This document shows positions 1-8,518 of a stretch of 41,433 nucleotides of DNA, piece after piece (positions within the stretch are counted from its first letter, which is position 1; every line of letters begins with the position of its first letter). The notes below the pieces were generated by a model. It searched no databases. It saw only the letters and a list, made by a program, of their open reading frames with translations, and had not been told where the DNA came from. Source of the DNA: JANXVV01 sp038230975 (GTDB taxonomy: Bacteria > Planctomycetota > Phycisphaerae > Tepidisphaerales > Tepidisphaeraceae); contig JBBRMF010000012.1 of NCBI GenBank assembly GCA_038230975.1, positions 1-41,433 on the forward strand. Direction: 5' to 3'. The translations under genes were made by a program, and so were the position numbers.

Positions 1-1467
1 GGTCAAGCCGTGCTTCCACCGTTCCAAAGCGGCCCTTTGAACGTCACACTCTCTGCGGCGGCCAACGGATTGACCGCGCCGATTGACGTCCGTTCGGTTC
101 CAGACGCCGTCAATCAACTGGCGATTACCGATCAATCCGGCAAGGTTCGGATCTATCAGAATGGCGTTGCCCAGGGCACGCTGATTGACGTTTCCAGCCG
201 CTTGGCTCCGTTTAGAACCAATGCCAATGGAATCACCTACGATGAACGCGGGCTGCTTGGTTTCACTTACGATCCGGATTTTAACAACGTCGGCACGCCG
301 GGTTATCACCAAGTCTACACCTACACCACCGAGCCCAACGCCAGCGGAACTGCCGACTTCATCCCTCCTTCCGGCGGCACGATCGATCATCATGGCGTGA
401 TTGCCGGATGGACGGTCAGCGCGGCTAATCCCAACGTCGTCGACATGAGTACGCGCCGCGAGATACTCAGCGTGGCCCACCCCAATTTCAATCATGACGG
501 TGGCTCAATTGCGTTCGGGCCGGATAAGCAGCTCTATTTCCCCCTCGGGGATGGTGGGACGGCCAACGATACCGGAAACGGCCACGTCGTTTCCACCGGC
601 AATGCACAAGATCTCAGCGCTACCAACCTATGGGGCAAAATCCTCCGCATTGATCCGCATGGCAACAACAGCGCCAACGGAAAGTACGGAATCCCCACGG
701 ACAATCCATTCGTCAATACTGCCGGTGCCGCCAGGGAAATTTATGCCTATGGCCTGCGCAACCCCTATCGAATCAGCTTCGATCGCGTCAACGGGCAACT
801 CATCGCTGCCGACGTCGGCCAGAACAATGTCGAAGAAATCGACCGCATCATCTCCGGCGGCAATTACGGTTGGCACACAAAGGAAGGCACATACACATTT
901 GATCCAACGACCGGCAACGTGCTGGTCAACACCCCGGGTCTACCGGCTGGTTTGATCGATCCGCTGGCGGAATACGATCACTCGCAAGGCATTGCGATCG
1001 TCGGTGGGTTTGTCTATCACGGCTCACTGCTGCCGCAACTACAGGGCAAGTATGTCTTCGGTGATTTCAGTACCAGCTTCGGTGCCCCGGGCGGCCGGTT
1101 GCTCTACGCCGATCTCACCACCGGGCAGATATCCGAATTTCTCAACGGACTGAAAGCGAAATCCCCCATCTTTATCAAAGGCTTCGGCGAAGACGTCAAC
1201 GGTGAACTCTACGTGTCCGGTTCTTCTGTCCTTGCGCCTTCAGGCACGGCCGGAATCGTTTATGAACTCGTCCCTGAACCCACGAGCCTTGGCCTGCTGG
1301 CAACCACCGGCCTGCTGCTCGCGCGGCGTCGGCGTCGTCAAACGACGAAGAATTACTTTGCCACCCACACCGCCGGTGGAGAGATTTCATCCCCAGGCCG
1401 CTTCCCGGCATCCACCCGATTGGGCGTCGTCGACAGTCGGCTCGTGGCTCGAATCGACATATCTTGA
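1..1467 (+). CDS. PQQ-dependent sugar dehydrogenase (glucose/sorbosone dehydrogenase family) with PEP-CTERM signal, 5' partial
   Basis: The frame is open from base 1, so the true start and signal peptide lie outside the window. The visible part is a six-bladed propeller of the glucose/sorbosone dehydrogenase family, which oxidises sugars or related polyols with PQQ outside the cytoplasm. Hallmarks are NHDGGSIAFGPD near codon 160 (counted from base 10), GLRNPYRISFD near 250, and DVGQNNVEEID followed by GGNYGWH. A PEP-CTERM sorting tail (VPEPTSLG, hydrophobic stretch, ARRRRRQ) comes near base 1275-1340. Oddly, the frame continues for 41 residues after the Arg cluster, where PEP-CTERM proteins normally end, and this extension overlaps the antisense ferredoxin gene. 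The family call is firm; actual substrate and cofactor loading are inferred. Confidence 0.88.
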   Translation, partial: GQAVLPPFQSGPLNVTLSAAANGLTAPIDVRSVPDAVNQLAITDQSGKVRIYQNGVAQGTLIDVSSRLAPFRTNANGITYDERGLLGFTYDPDFNNVGTPGYHQVYTYTTEPNASGTADFIPPSGGTIDHHGVIAGWTVSAANPNVVDMSTRREILSVAHPNFNHDGGSIAFGPDKQLYFPLGDGGTANDTGNGHVVSTGNAQDLSATNLWGKILRIDPHGNNSANGKYGIPTDNPFVNTAGAAREIYAYGLRNPYRISFDRVNGQLIAADVGQNNVEEIDRIISGGNYGWHTKEGTYTFDPTTGNVLVNTPGLPAGLIDPLAEYDHSQGIAIVGGFVYHGSLLPQLQGKYVFGDFSTSFGAPGGRLLYADLTTGQISEFLNGLKAKSPIFIKGFGEDVNGELYVSGSSVLAPSGTAGIVYELVPEPTSLGLLATTGLLLARRRRRQTTKNYFATHTAGGEISSPGRFPASTRLGVVDSRLVARIDIS

Positions 1468-1721
1468 TCGCATTGAATCTGGCAGCTCAATCGCAAACCA
1501 GCCGTGGCGGCCAATCCACGCGCGGCGAGGATATCTTTCTCCGCCTGCGTCATCTGTGTCGGTTCCCCGGCCACAAATTCAACCCGGCAAGTCGTGCAGC
1601 GCGCGTTCCCGCCGCAGGCGTGCATCTGATCCACCGCCGCTTCATCAGTCAAAGCCAACACGAGACGCTTATTCAACGGAACTTCAAAAGTGCCAAGTCC
1701 ATCGACGGTAAGTTGCGGCAT
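1353..1721 (-). CDS. [2Fe-2S] ferredoxin
   Basis: A 122-residue ferredoxin of the Fer2 beta-grasp type, a small soluble electron carrier. Cys36, Cys42 and Cys45 form the C-x5-C-x2-C loop (ACGGNARCTTC), and Cys80 in LRLSCQ is the fourth ligand. C-x5-C spacing is the adrenodoxin-like form rather than the plant C-x4-C form. The recognisable fold ends around residue 90; the last ~30 residues look non-conserved and are encoded antisense to the tail of the sugar dehydrogenase gene, a 115-base convergent overlap. No partner reductase or oxygenase is adjacent, so its electron partner is unknown. Confidence 0.85.
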   Translation of the reverse strand: MPQLTVDGLGTFEVPLNKRLVLALTDEAAVDQMHACGGNARCTTCRVEFVAGEPTQMTQAEKDILAARGLAATAGLRLSCQIQCDQDMSIRATSRLSTTPNRVDAGKRPGDEISPPAVWVAK

Positions 1722-1791
1722 GGTTTCTTCTCTTTCGATTTAAAGCAGTAAAAAATGCGGATCGAAACCATTCGAAATCGAATGGCCCGTC

Positions 1792-2253
1792 TTATTCGCC
1801 GCTTCGTTCCGGCTTCGACGTTTTAAGAGCGCTCCGGTGCGGATCGAAATAATGATCCATCGCAAGGTACAACGCCTTGGCATGCCGAGCAAATAAAAAC
1901 GCAAAGATGGGCATCGGAATCGCCACCGTCGTAATCAGTTTCCAGAGGGCCGGGTGAAAAAAATGATCGATCGATAACGCGACGATCATCCCCACCCCGG
2001 CGATCACACCATAATTCACCGCCCAGGTGGCCATCAAAAAATATCCGCTTTCCCGCTCATACGCATACCCGCAACGCGGGCAACCATCGAGCGGCGTAAA
2101 CCAATTCCAGAGACTCCGCACTCGACGCGCCGGCATAAAAATCGGAGAGATCCCGCACTCCGGGCAACGCAGGCGCACCGCGCGACGAATAAAAAGCCAC
2201 GCCGAGACGGAGTTTGATGAGGCCGGGCTGGTTGACAATTCATCAGATACCAT
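1792..2253 (-). CDS. DUF983 family membrane protein
   Basis: A 153-residue protein of the DUF983 type. It has two CxxC knuckles, Cys30/Cys33 (RCPECG) and Cys58/Cys61 (CPRCG), separated by a basic stretch, then the family's RESGYF segment and two hydrophobic helices (roughly residues 75-100 and 105-125). The pattern suggests a small inner-membrane protein with a zinc-ribbon-like cytoplasmic head. The family is often found near respiratory or cytochrome genes but has no established reaction. It lies 45 bases downstream of the ClC gene on the same strand and may be co-transcribed with it. Confidence 0.8.
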   Translation of the reverse strand: MVSDELSTSPASSNSVSAWLFIRRAVRLRCPECGISPIFMPARRVRSLWNWFTPLDGCPRCGYAYERESGYFLMATWAVNYGVIAGVGMIVALSIDHFFHPALWKLITTVAIPMPIFAFLFARHAKALYLAMDHYFDPHRSALKTSKPERSGE

Positions 2254-2298
2254 CGTGAGAGATGTTACGCTCCAGTTGTGAGTTTGTCAGTTAGTTAG

Positions 2299-4164
2299 CT
2301 AAAGCGTCTTCGCCGTCTGCCATTTCCCGGGTGATGGCTTGTGCGTTTCCTGCAACCGCTGGCGATGGGCAGACAGAATATCGCTTCGTGTAATCATGCC
2401 GACCAACTCACCGTTCTGTCGCGCAACGACAGGAAGGCGGCCGATGTTGTGGTTGACCATGTGGTCGGCCGCTTCGCGCAGGCTGCAGTCGGAATAGACG
2501 ATCACGGGCGGACGCGTCAGAAGATCTCGCAATTTCAATTCGACATTGACCTTCGGGTTCAGCAAATCCCGTCGCGTGAGCACTCCAACGAGATGACCAG
2601 CCGGATTGACCAGCGGATAACCCTGATGCGTCGTGCCAGCGCCATTGGCCGTAATCCAGGCGCGGATATTTCCGATGGTTTCGTCGGCGGCCAGCGAGAC
2701 AATCTCTTTCGACGCACGGTCTTGAACGAGAATACTGTCGAGAAAATCCGCCGAATATTCGGCGGGAACACGAACGCCACGCCGGGCGATTTTCTCGGTC
2801 ATGATCGAATTCCGCATCAACAGACAGGAGACGAGAAATGATGCGGTACATCCTCCAAGTAACGGAAGTAAACCAAGCGGTTGAAGCGTTGTCTCAAAAG
2901 CAAAGACGACTGAAGTGAGCAGTGCCCGCGACGCTCCGGCGAACATCGCCGCCATTCCCACCAGCGCCGCGATGCGCAAATCGACTGCCGCGCCCGGAAG
3001 CAGTTGTTGAGCCAATCCCCCCAGCAAAGCGCCAATGCCGCTGCCGATCGTAAATAAAGGGGCCAGCGTTCCGCCGGAAGTTCCACTCCCGAGCGCGATC
3101 GACCAAGAAATAAACTTCATCAGGCAGAGTACGGCAACAAATTTCAGCGGCCAGTCATTGGAGATCGTATGCGTGATGTTCTCGTAACCAACGCCAAGGG
3201 TACGAGGATAGAAATACCCAACCCCCCCGACAACAACTGCACCGATGGCCGGCCACCACATCCAATGAACCGGTAGTTTTTCAAACGCATCTTCGATTGC
3301 GTACACGATGCGCGTAACCCCCACCGATGCCACGCCGACCAGCGCGCCCAAAATAATGTAAACCACCATTGCCATGCCCGAAGGGGACAGTAGGTCGGAC
3401 ATCGGGAACACCGGTCGCGTGCCTTCAAATAACACCCGAATGCCTGCCGCAGCGGAGGCAGCCAACGCCACTGGCACGAGGGAACGCGGACGGAATTCGA
3501 ACAGAAGAAGTTCGATCGCCAACAATACTGCCGAAACCGGGCTGCCAAATGTCGCGGCCATTCCCGCTGCGGCACCGGCTGCCAAAAGTGTCTTTCGTTC
3601 CATGGCGGTGGTGCTTAACACTTGGCCGACGAGCGAACCAAGCGCGCCGCCCGTGGCAATGATCGGACCTTCCGCACCGAATGGCCCACCCGTTCCGATC
3701 GAAATCGCCGACGAAATTGGTTTGAGAAATGTGATTCGAGGGGGAATTCGGCTCTCGTTTAAAAGCACTTGCTCCATCGCCTCGGGAATGCCGTGGCCGC
3801 GAATCGCCTTGCTGCCATACCTTGCCATGAGCCCAACCAGCACGGCTCCAATCACCGGGATGATGATGACGAATATCCCCAGATGATTATGTTCCGGCGA
3901 CCCGGGAGCGAACGAGAGTTTGCCATAGAACGAAACGTTCGTGCATAACCAGATCAGGCGCACCAAAGCCTGCGCAATGAATGCGGCAACCACCCCGAGT
4001 GCCAAGGCAATCGCACTGATAAATACAACACGTCCATCGACAAGCGCCGACTGTGCCGGTACCAAAGCAGCATCCAAAGTAGGCCCGAGTGAAATTGCAA
4101 TCGGAAGTCCTTCAGTGGTGGACGCTCGTTCAATTGGATGGTCTGCGCCGGAATCTGGAATCAC
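2299..4164 (-). CDS. ClC-family chloride channel/transporter with C-terminal CBS pair
   Basis: A 621-residue membrane protein with the ClC fold. Signature anion-pathway motifs are GHGIPE near residue 125, GPFGAEGPII near 160 (the Glu matches the gating glutamate of H+/Cl- exchangers) and GSGTSGGTLAP near 360. The C-terminal ~130 residues form two CBS modules (ending RLPVVARQNGELVGMITRSD), which in relatives bind adenine nucleotides and modulate transport. The GHGIP form replaces the usual GSGIP serine, a variant seen in a bacterial subgroup with CBS domains. Translation appears to start at GTG, with AAAGG about eight bases upstream. Exchange of chloride for protons is the likely role; ion selectivity cannot be fixed from sequence alone. 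Confidence 0.9.
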   Translation of the reverse strand: MIPDSGADHPIERASTTEGLPIAISLGPTLDAALVPAQSALVDGRVVFISAIALALGVVAAFIAQALVRLIWLCTNVSFYGKLSFAPGSPEHNHLGIFVIIIPVIGAVLVGLMARYGSKAIRGHGIPEAMEQVLLNESRIPPRITFLKPISSAISIGTGGPFGAEGPIIATGGALGSLVGQVLSTTAMERKTLLAAGAAAGMAATFGSPVSAVLLAIELLLFEFRPRSLVPVALAASAAAGIRVLFEGTRPVFPMSDLLSPSGMAMVVYIILGALVGVASVGVTRIVYAIEDAFEKLPVHWMWWPAIGAVVVGGVGYFYPRTLGVGYENITHTISNDWPLKFVAVLCLMKFISWSIALGSGTSGGTLAPLFTIGSGIGALLGGLAQQLLPGAAVDLRIAALVGMAAMFAGASRALLTSVVFAFETTLQPLGLLPLLGGCTASFLVSCLLMRNSIMTEKIARRGVRVPAEYSADFLDSILVQDRASKEIVSLAADETIGNIRAWITANGAGTTHQGYPLVNPAGHLVGVLTRRDLLNPKVNVELKLRDLLTRPPVIVYSDCSLREAADHMVNHNIGRLPVVARQNGELVGMITRSDILSAHRQRLQETHKPSPGKWQTAKTL

Positions 4165-4372
4165 GTTTTAACCTTTCAAAATAGGGAGGTAAGATTTTCG
4201 CGAGGGTCCCAGGTCACTCCGTCTTGTGATCGGGAGGGTCAACTATAAGGAAGGCATGGCATTGAAAACAATGCCGCATGCGACCGGTTCATCAAATTAA
4301 TTTAGAAAGTTGACATCGGCGGAGACATTTCAAAAAAACTTCCCACAAAATCGCGTGTTGGCCCGTCCGTTA
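4165..4372. other. Intergenic region upstream of the ClC gene
   Basis: A 208-base gap holding the leader of the leftward ClC gene. I looked for a fluoride riboswitch because of the ClC gene and saw no matching conserved core. No clear hairpin terminator or promoter hexamers stand out. Confidence 0.4.
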
Positions 4373-5038
4373 TCATACGGGTGCAGGCAGATGCAAAAGC
4401 AATTGCTCGATCAACGAGCAAAGTCGAGACAGTTCGATCGCATCGAACGGACGGGCGGTGAAATCAAGAATCAAGTGCGATCCGTGCAGTAACAATCCGA
4501 TGTCCGGCGGCAGCAGCGCGGGGAGTGTTGAGCGGGCGAGAATGCGCGCGGATCGCGAGTCGGATCCGAATACTACAAATCGCTCGGGGGGTGCCAAAGA
4601 TGGGAAACTGGTCAGTGGAAATAATTCCAACACGCTCGATGGGTTGGCCTGCGGACGCAATCCGGTCGGTGGCCAGCGCGATTCGGTTTGGCGGACCATC
4701 ACATGCCAGCGCGTGAATTGGCTGGAATCCGTTCGCTGCGATTTTTGCGTATGAATCTCGGCCATCGCCAGAGTTTTTGAGGTGATCGCGAGCGTTGCCG
4801 TCGGCGCGGGGTCCGTGGCAGTGGCCAGTGGCGCAGGCGGAACGGCTGAGTCGGCACCTGCGAGCTTCATCGCGTTGTCATCCGCCCAGCGCGAGAGTTC
4901 AAGCCAATGCCGCCGGGTCGTCCAGCGCCGAACGAGCATGCGAAACATCACGCTCGACGCGATCAACACCACCAGTAAAACGAGTGGAACCGGCCAGGCA
5001 ATCAATCGCGGCAATGAGGTCGGGGCGGCGGCGAGCAT
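4373..5038 (-). CDS. Hypothetical membrane-anchored protein
   Basis: A 221-residue protein I do not recognise. It has one strong hydrophobic helix near the N-terminus (residues ~12-34, rich in Val/Leu) followed by a basic stretch (MLVRRWTTRRHW), the topology of a single-pass anchor with a cytoplasmic body. The middle is Ala/Thr/Pro-rich and probably a linker. The C-terminal third looks folded (FVVFGSDSRSARIL, then LLLHGSHLILDFTARPFD). It sits alone between the ClC gene and the diguanylate cyclase, with palindrome-bearing gaps around it. No SD motif is obvious before the ATG, so the start could be slightly different. Confidence 0.6.
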   Translation of the reverse strand: MLAAAPTSLPRLIAWPVPLVLLVVLIASSVMFRMLVRRWTTRRHWLELSRWADDNAMKLAGADSAVPPAPLATATDPAPTATLAITSKTLAMAEIHTQKSQRTDSSQFTRWHVMVRQTESRWPPTGLRPQANPSSVLELFPLTSFPSLAPPERFVVFGSDSRSARILARSTLPALLPPDIGLLLHGSHLILDFTARPFDAIELSRLCSLIEQLLLHLPAPV

Positions 5039-5137
5039 GAACGAATTGTAATGGATTCTGTTGAGCGACGCCCGCTTGAGCGACCTCGAACGTTTTCAAA
5101 AAACTCTTGCTACTGCTTTGTCACGAATGGGATTTAG

Positions 5138-5223
5138 GGTGCCACGGGTCGCGGTACTCCGAGACCTGTGCGCTTTGGATACCCGCAGAACACAGGTCTC
5201 GGGATACCGCGACCTGTGGCACC
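5138..5223. repeat. Long palindrome (33-bp arms), GGTGCCAC family
   Basis: Left arm 5138-5170 and right arm 5191-5223 are reverse complements with three mismatches in 33 positions, around a 20-base loop. The outer end reads GGTGCCAC. About 27 bases (5130-5156) recur on the opposite strand at 18432-18458, so this is a dispersed element, not merely a local terminator. It lies between two leftward genes. Confidence 0.85.
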
Positions 5224-5263
5224 TTCACCTCGCGCACCCCACGTGAAATGCGAGAACGCCTGG

Positions 5264-6289
5264 TCAGTGAGCCATGGAAATTTTTGCCCCGGCTACGGCC
5301 CGAGAGGTTTTTCGAGTCTGCTTCACCCGATAGAGCAGGCGATCGGCCTCAATCATCAGCATTTCGGCCGAAGCATCGGGCGGCAGATCGTCTGCCGAAA
5401 GCAGTCCAATCGATAAACGCGGTGGACGCGACACGGCCATCGGGCTCGTCAGCGCAATCACGAGAGATGACAGCCGATTTCCAACCGCATCGGCCTGCGC
5501 AGGCGTCTGGTGCGGAAGCAAAATCACAAATTCGTCGCCGCCGTATCGAAACGCCAAATCGGTTTCGCGCAGCGTTGATCGAATCAACTGCCCGAGTGCG
5601 CGCAGGAACGAATCGCCGGCCGCATGCCCGAGTGTATCGTTGAGCAGCTTGAAATCGTCGACGTCGATCATCATGAACGAAAGTGGTGTCCGCTCGGCCC
5701 GACATCGCTCAAATGTCTCCGGCAAAACAGTTTCGAGCGTACGGCGATTGAGCAACCCGGTGAGAACATCCTTGGCCGCCTGTTGCCGAATTGCGCCCAA
5801 TGACCTCTCAAGCGCATCCGTACGATTGGCAACGCGCTGATGAGTTTCCAGTTCGATCCGTGCGATCTCCGCTTTCTGCCGCCGCAAATCGCGGAGAATC
5901 TCCTGCACTTCTTCCAGCAACGGTTCAATCCCGCCTCTGACCGTACCAAGCTCTTCGATCGTGGCATCACCGCTTCGAATCTGCCTCAATAGAGCCCGTG
6001 CGCGAGCCTGTGGTTGTATCCAATACAAATACAAATGAGCACACATGAACACACTGGTGGCGGAGATTCCCAAGGCCATCAGGATCTGCATCCACCATTG
6101 GAAATGAATCGACGTGGACCGCGCGGACAGCAAAATCAGCAGCACAATCGCGCAGTTCGCAATCAGTACGCAGAACGCAGTGGCTCGAACCGAGGAGTTA
6201 AAGATTCTTTGCACGAGAGTTGCCGCATTATCAGACGGGGCGGCAGTTTGGTGCGAAATCTCATCAGTCATTTTCTGTTTGATCGACAA
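5264..6289 (-). CDS. Diguanylate cyclase (GGDEF domain), membrane-bound
   Basis: A 341-residue enzyme making cyclic di-GMP from two GTP. Two N-terminal transmembrane helices (about residues 33-56 and 65-90) lead into a coiled-coil-like linker (~100-165), then a GGDEF domain beginning near KDVLTGLLNRR. The active-site motif is canonical GGDEF at residues 250-254, and an inhibitory I-site RETD occurs at 241-244 with the normal five-residue spacing, so product feedback is expected. There is no separate periplasmic sensor domain; the short loop between helices and the linker are the only candidate sensing parts. Start Met1 is used here; Met7 is an alternative. Confidence 0.92.
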   Translation of the reverse strand: MSIKQKMTDEISHQTAAPSDNAATLVQRIFNSSVRATAFCVLIANCAIVLLILLSARSTSIHFQWWMQILMALGISATSVFMCAHLYLYWIQPQARARALLRQIRSGDATIEELGTVRGGIEPLLEEVQEILRDLRRQKAEIARIELETHQRVANRTDALERSLGAIRQQAAKDVLTGLLNRRTLETVLPETFERCRAERTPLSFMMIDVDDFKLLNDTLGHAAGDSFLRALGQLIRSTLRETDLAFRYGGDEFVILLPHQTPAQADAVGNRLSSLVIALTSPMAVSRPPRLSIGLLSADDLPPDASAEMLMIEADRLLYRVKQTRKTSRAVAGAKISMAH

Positions 6290-6476
6290 AACAACCTGAC
6301 TCCTTAAGCGAGCAGGATCGCGTCAATCGAATAAACGCTGGAGGGAGGGGGTTGCATCGCTTTCTGGATTTGAGTCGCAATCTTGCGCAAGTCTCCCAAA
6401 GCTCCCTGTCGTCTCAGCCGATACCATCCAGAGAAGCGGCGATCTCTTACGGTGAAACCGACTGAAGGATGAGGGC

Positions 6477-7913
6477 ATGAGCGCAACGAACTACGACCTG
6501 GTGATTATCGGTTCAGGCCCGGCGGGGCAGAAGGCGGCGTTCTGCGCCGCAAAGCTCGGCCGTCGCGTCGCCCTGATCGAGCGGAATGGTGGGATCGGTG
6601 GCGGTTGCATTCACACAGGAACCATCCCTTCCAAAGCCATGCGCGAAGCCGTCCTTCACCTGACCGGATTGCGTGAGCGCGCGCTTTACGGCGACTCCTA
6701 CACCGTTAAAGACGAAATCACGATGGCCGACCTCCTGTATCGCACGCAGCACGTCGTGCGAAACGAAGTCGACATCATTCGCACGCACATGAAAAGCAAT
6801 GGCGTGAAAGTTCTCTGGGGCGATGCGGCGTTTCTGGATTCAAATACCGTTCGCGTCATTCGCAATGAAGATCAAATCGACCTTCGCGGCGACAACATAC
6901 TCGTGGCTGTCGGCACGGAACCGGCGCGCCCCGCAAATGTACCGTTCTCGCCGGATCGCATCATCGACAGTAATGAACTTCTGCGCATGAAGGACTTGCC
7001 GCGCAGCCTGATCATCGTCGGCGGGGGTGTCATTGGTGTGGAATACGCCTGCATGCTGGCGGCGGTGGGCGTCACGATCACGCTTGTGGAATCAAGGCCG
7101 AAACTGCTCGAATTTGTCGACGATGAAATCAGTGAGATGCTGCAATTCCGCATGCGCGACATGGGCATTCGCCTGCGTCTCGGTGAGTCGGTTGCGGAGA
7201 TCACCGTCGACGGAACCGGGGTGGAGGCCACGCTCACCAGCAATAAAAAGCTCAACGCCTCAATGATGCTGTACACCATCGGTCGGCAGGGCGCAACCGA
7301 AAAACTAAATCTGCCTGCCGCCGGTTTGAGCGCCGATTCTCGCGGTCGACTCAAGGTCAATGATTTTTACCAGACCGATGTTTCCCATATCTACGCCGCC
7401 GGCGACGTGATCGGTTTCCCCGCCCTCGCCGCCACGAGCATGGAGCAAGGTCGCCTCGCCGCCTGCCATATGTTCCACCGAATCGCCGAACCCGTCAGCC
7501 CGCTCTATCCGCTTGGCATCTACACGATTCCCGAAATCAGCATGGTCGGCCAAACCGAACAATCCCTCACCGCCGCCGGTGCTCCATACGAAATTGGCAT
7601 TGCCCGCTTCCGCGAAACCGCGCGCGGGCAACTCATCGGGGATCTTTTCGGCTGCCTGAAACTCCTGTTCCACCCAGATAGCCGTCGGCTTTTGGGTGTA
7701 CATGCCATCGGCACCGGCGCGACCGAATTGATCCACATCGGCCAAGCGGTGATGGCTGCCGCCATGCCGATCGATTACTTCGTCGAATCCGTCTTCAACT
7801 ATCCCACGCTCGCCGAGTGCTACAAAGTGGCGGCGCTGAATGGTATCAATCGGTTACGCGCGCCGCGGATCGAAATCGAAGCAGTCGAAGAGATAATCGC
7901 CAAGGCCGCGTGA
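6477..7913 (+). CDS. sthA: SthA-like pyridine nucleotide transhydrogenase (paralogue 1)
   Basis: A 478-residue flavoprotein disulfide reductase family member closest by eye to soluble (Si-specific) NAD(P)+ transhydrogenase, which moves hydride between NADPH and NAD+. FAD-binding GSGPAG is at residues 12-17 and the second nucleotide site GGGVIGVEYAC is near 180. The redox loop reads GGGCIHTGTIPSKA: Cys44 is kept but the second position is Thr49, exactly the single-Cys pattern of SthA and unlike lipoamide dehydrogenase (C-x4-C). AAGDVIGFPALA and the dimerisation-domain segment GTGATELIHIGQAV are also present. A closely similar gene follows at 8519. The transhydrogenase assignment rests on loop pattern and overall resemblance. 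Confidence 0.88.
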   Translation: MSATNYDLVIIGSGPAGQKAAFCAAKLGRRVALIERNGGIGGGCIHTGTIPSKAMREAVLHLTGLRERALYGDSYTVKDEITMADLLYRTQHVVRNEVDIIRTHMKSNGVKVLWGDAAFLDSNTVRVIRNEDQIDLRGDNILVAVGTEPARPANVPFSPDRIIDSNELLRMKDLPRSLIIVGGGVIGVEYACMLAAVGVTITLVESRPKLLEFVDDEISEMLQFRMRDMGIRLRLGESVAEITVDGTGVEATLTSNKKLNASMMLYTIGRQGATEKLNLPAAGLSADSRGRLKVNDFYQTDVSHIYAAGDVIGFPALAATSMEQGRLAACHMFHRIAEPVSPLYPLGIYTIPEISMVGQTEQSLTAAGAPYEIGIARFRETARGQLIGDLFGCLKLLFHPDSRRLLGVHAIGTGATELIHIGQAVMAAAMPIDYFVESVFNYPTLAECYKVAALNGINRLRAPRIEIEAVEEIIAKAA

Positions 7914-8081
7914 GCGGATCAAACGCCGACGAATTCACGCTCGACAAAATGAGGGGCTCCCCCACGACACCATCTACAATCACGTCACTTAACAATGCGA
8001 CAGATATAAAAAGCGCGGCCGGTAACCAACACGCGATTAAAACAACTTTCGTAGAATGTCTCATCTTGGTAAAATGATGTC

Positions 8082-8340
8082 ATGGTCATCACACTGCACA
8101 TCCCACATGAACTTGAAGGTTCGTTGCAGACCGTTGCAGACCGTTGCCGAACAGAGCGGTGTCGAGCCCGCGCGCTGAGCCAGCGAGGTAATTACCGAAC
8201 TTCTAAAGCAAACGACAGACACATTTCGCGACCAAACTGAGGTCGAATCCGATCGGCTACGTCAACTATTTCGCCGTCGCCAGGCCAGCCTGCCGTCCTT
8301 GATACCGCAATTATCGCCCGGAGGATGGATCGGCACTTGA
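8082..8340 (+). pseudogene. Broken antitoxin-like (ribbon-helix-helix type) gene
   Basis: ATG at 8082 opens with VITLHIPHELEGSLQ, typical of small antitoxin/RHH regulators. A 10-base unit is duplicated in tandem (8122-8131 and 8132-8141), shifting the frame. Removing one copy joins this start to a downstream frame reading VAEQSGVEPAR, a TGA at 8176-8178, then ASEVITELLKQTTD and onward to a stop at 8338-8340. So the gene has both a frameshift and a nonsense codon. No toxin partner is visible in the ~180 bases before the next gene. The identity as an antitoxin is a guess from the N-terminal pattern; the broken frame is seen directly. Confidence 0.6.
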
Positions 8341-8518
8341 AATCATCCTTGAATAGCGGCGTTGACTTCCCCTCTCTAACGTTTCGTGATCGAAAATAGG
8401 ATTCACGTTCGCGGTTCATCTGGATTCCCACCCCCACCTCCGTTATCATTCCCAACACCGACCCGCCGACTGATGTTCTAGTAAACAGAACCGTAGCAAT
8501 CAGAGAGAGTGAAGTCAC

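Noticed and set aside
4165..4372. Fluoride riboswitch before the ClC gene
   Set aside because: The conserved fluoride-riboswitch core is not found, and the transporter's motifs are of the ordinary Cl- type with gating Glu.
7846..8064. A 72-codon minus-strand frame with a signal-peptide-like start
   Set aside because: It overlaps the end of the first SthA-like gene, lacks a ribosome site and has no conserved body. A small membrane peptide cannot be excluded but is not supported.
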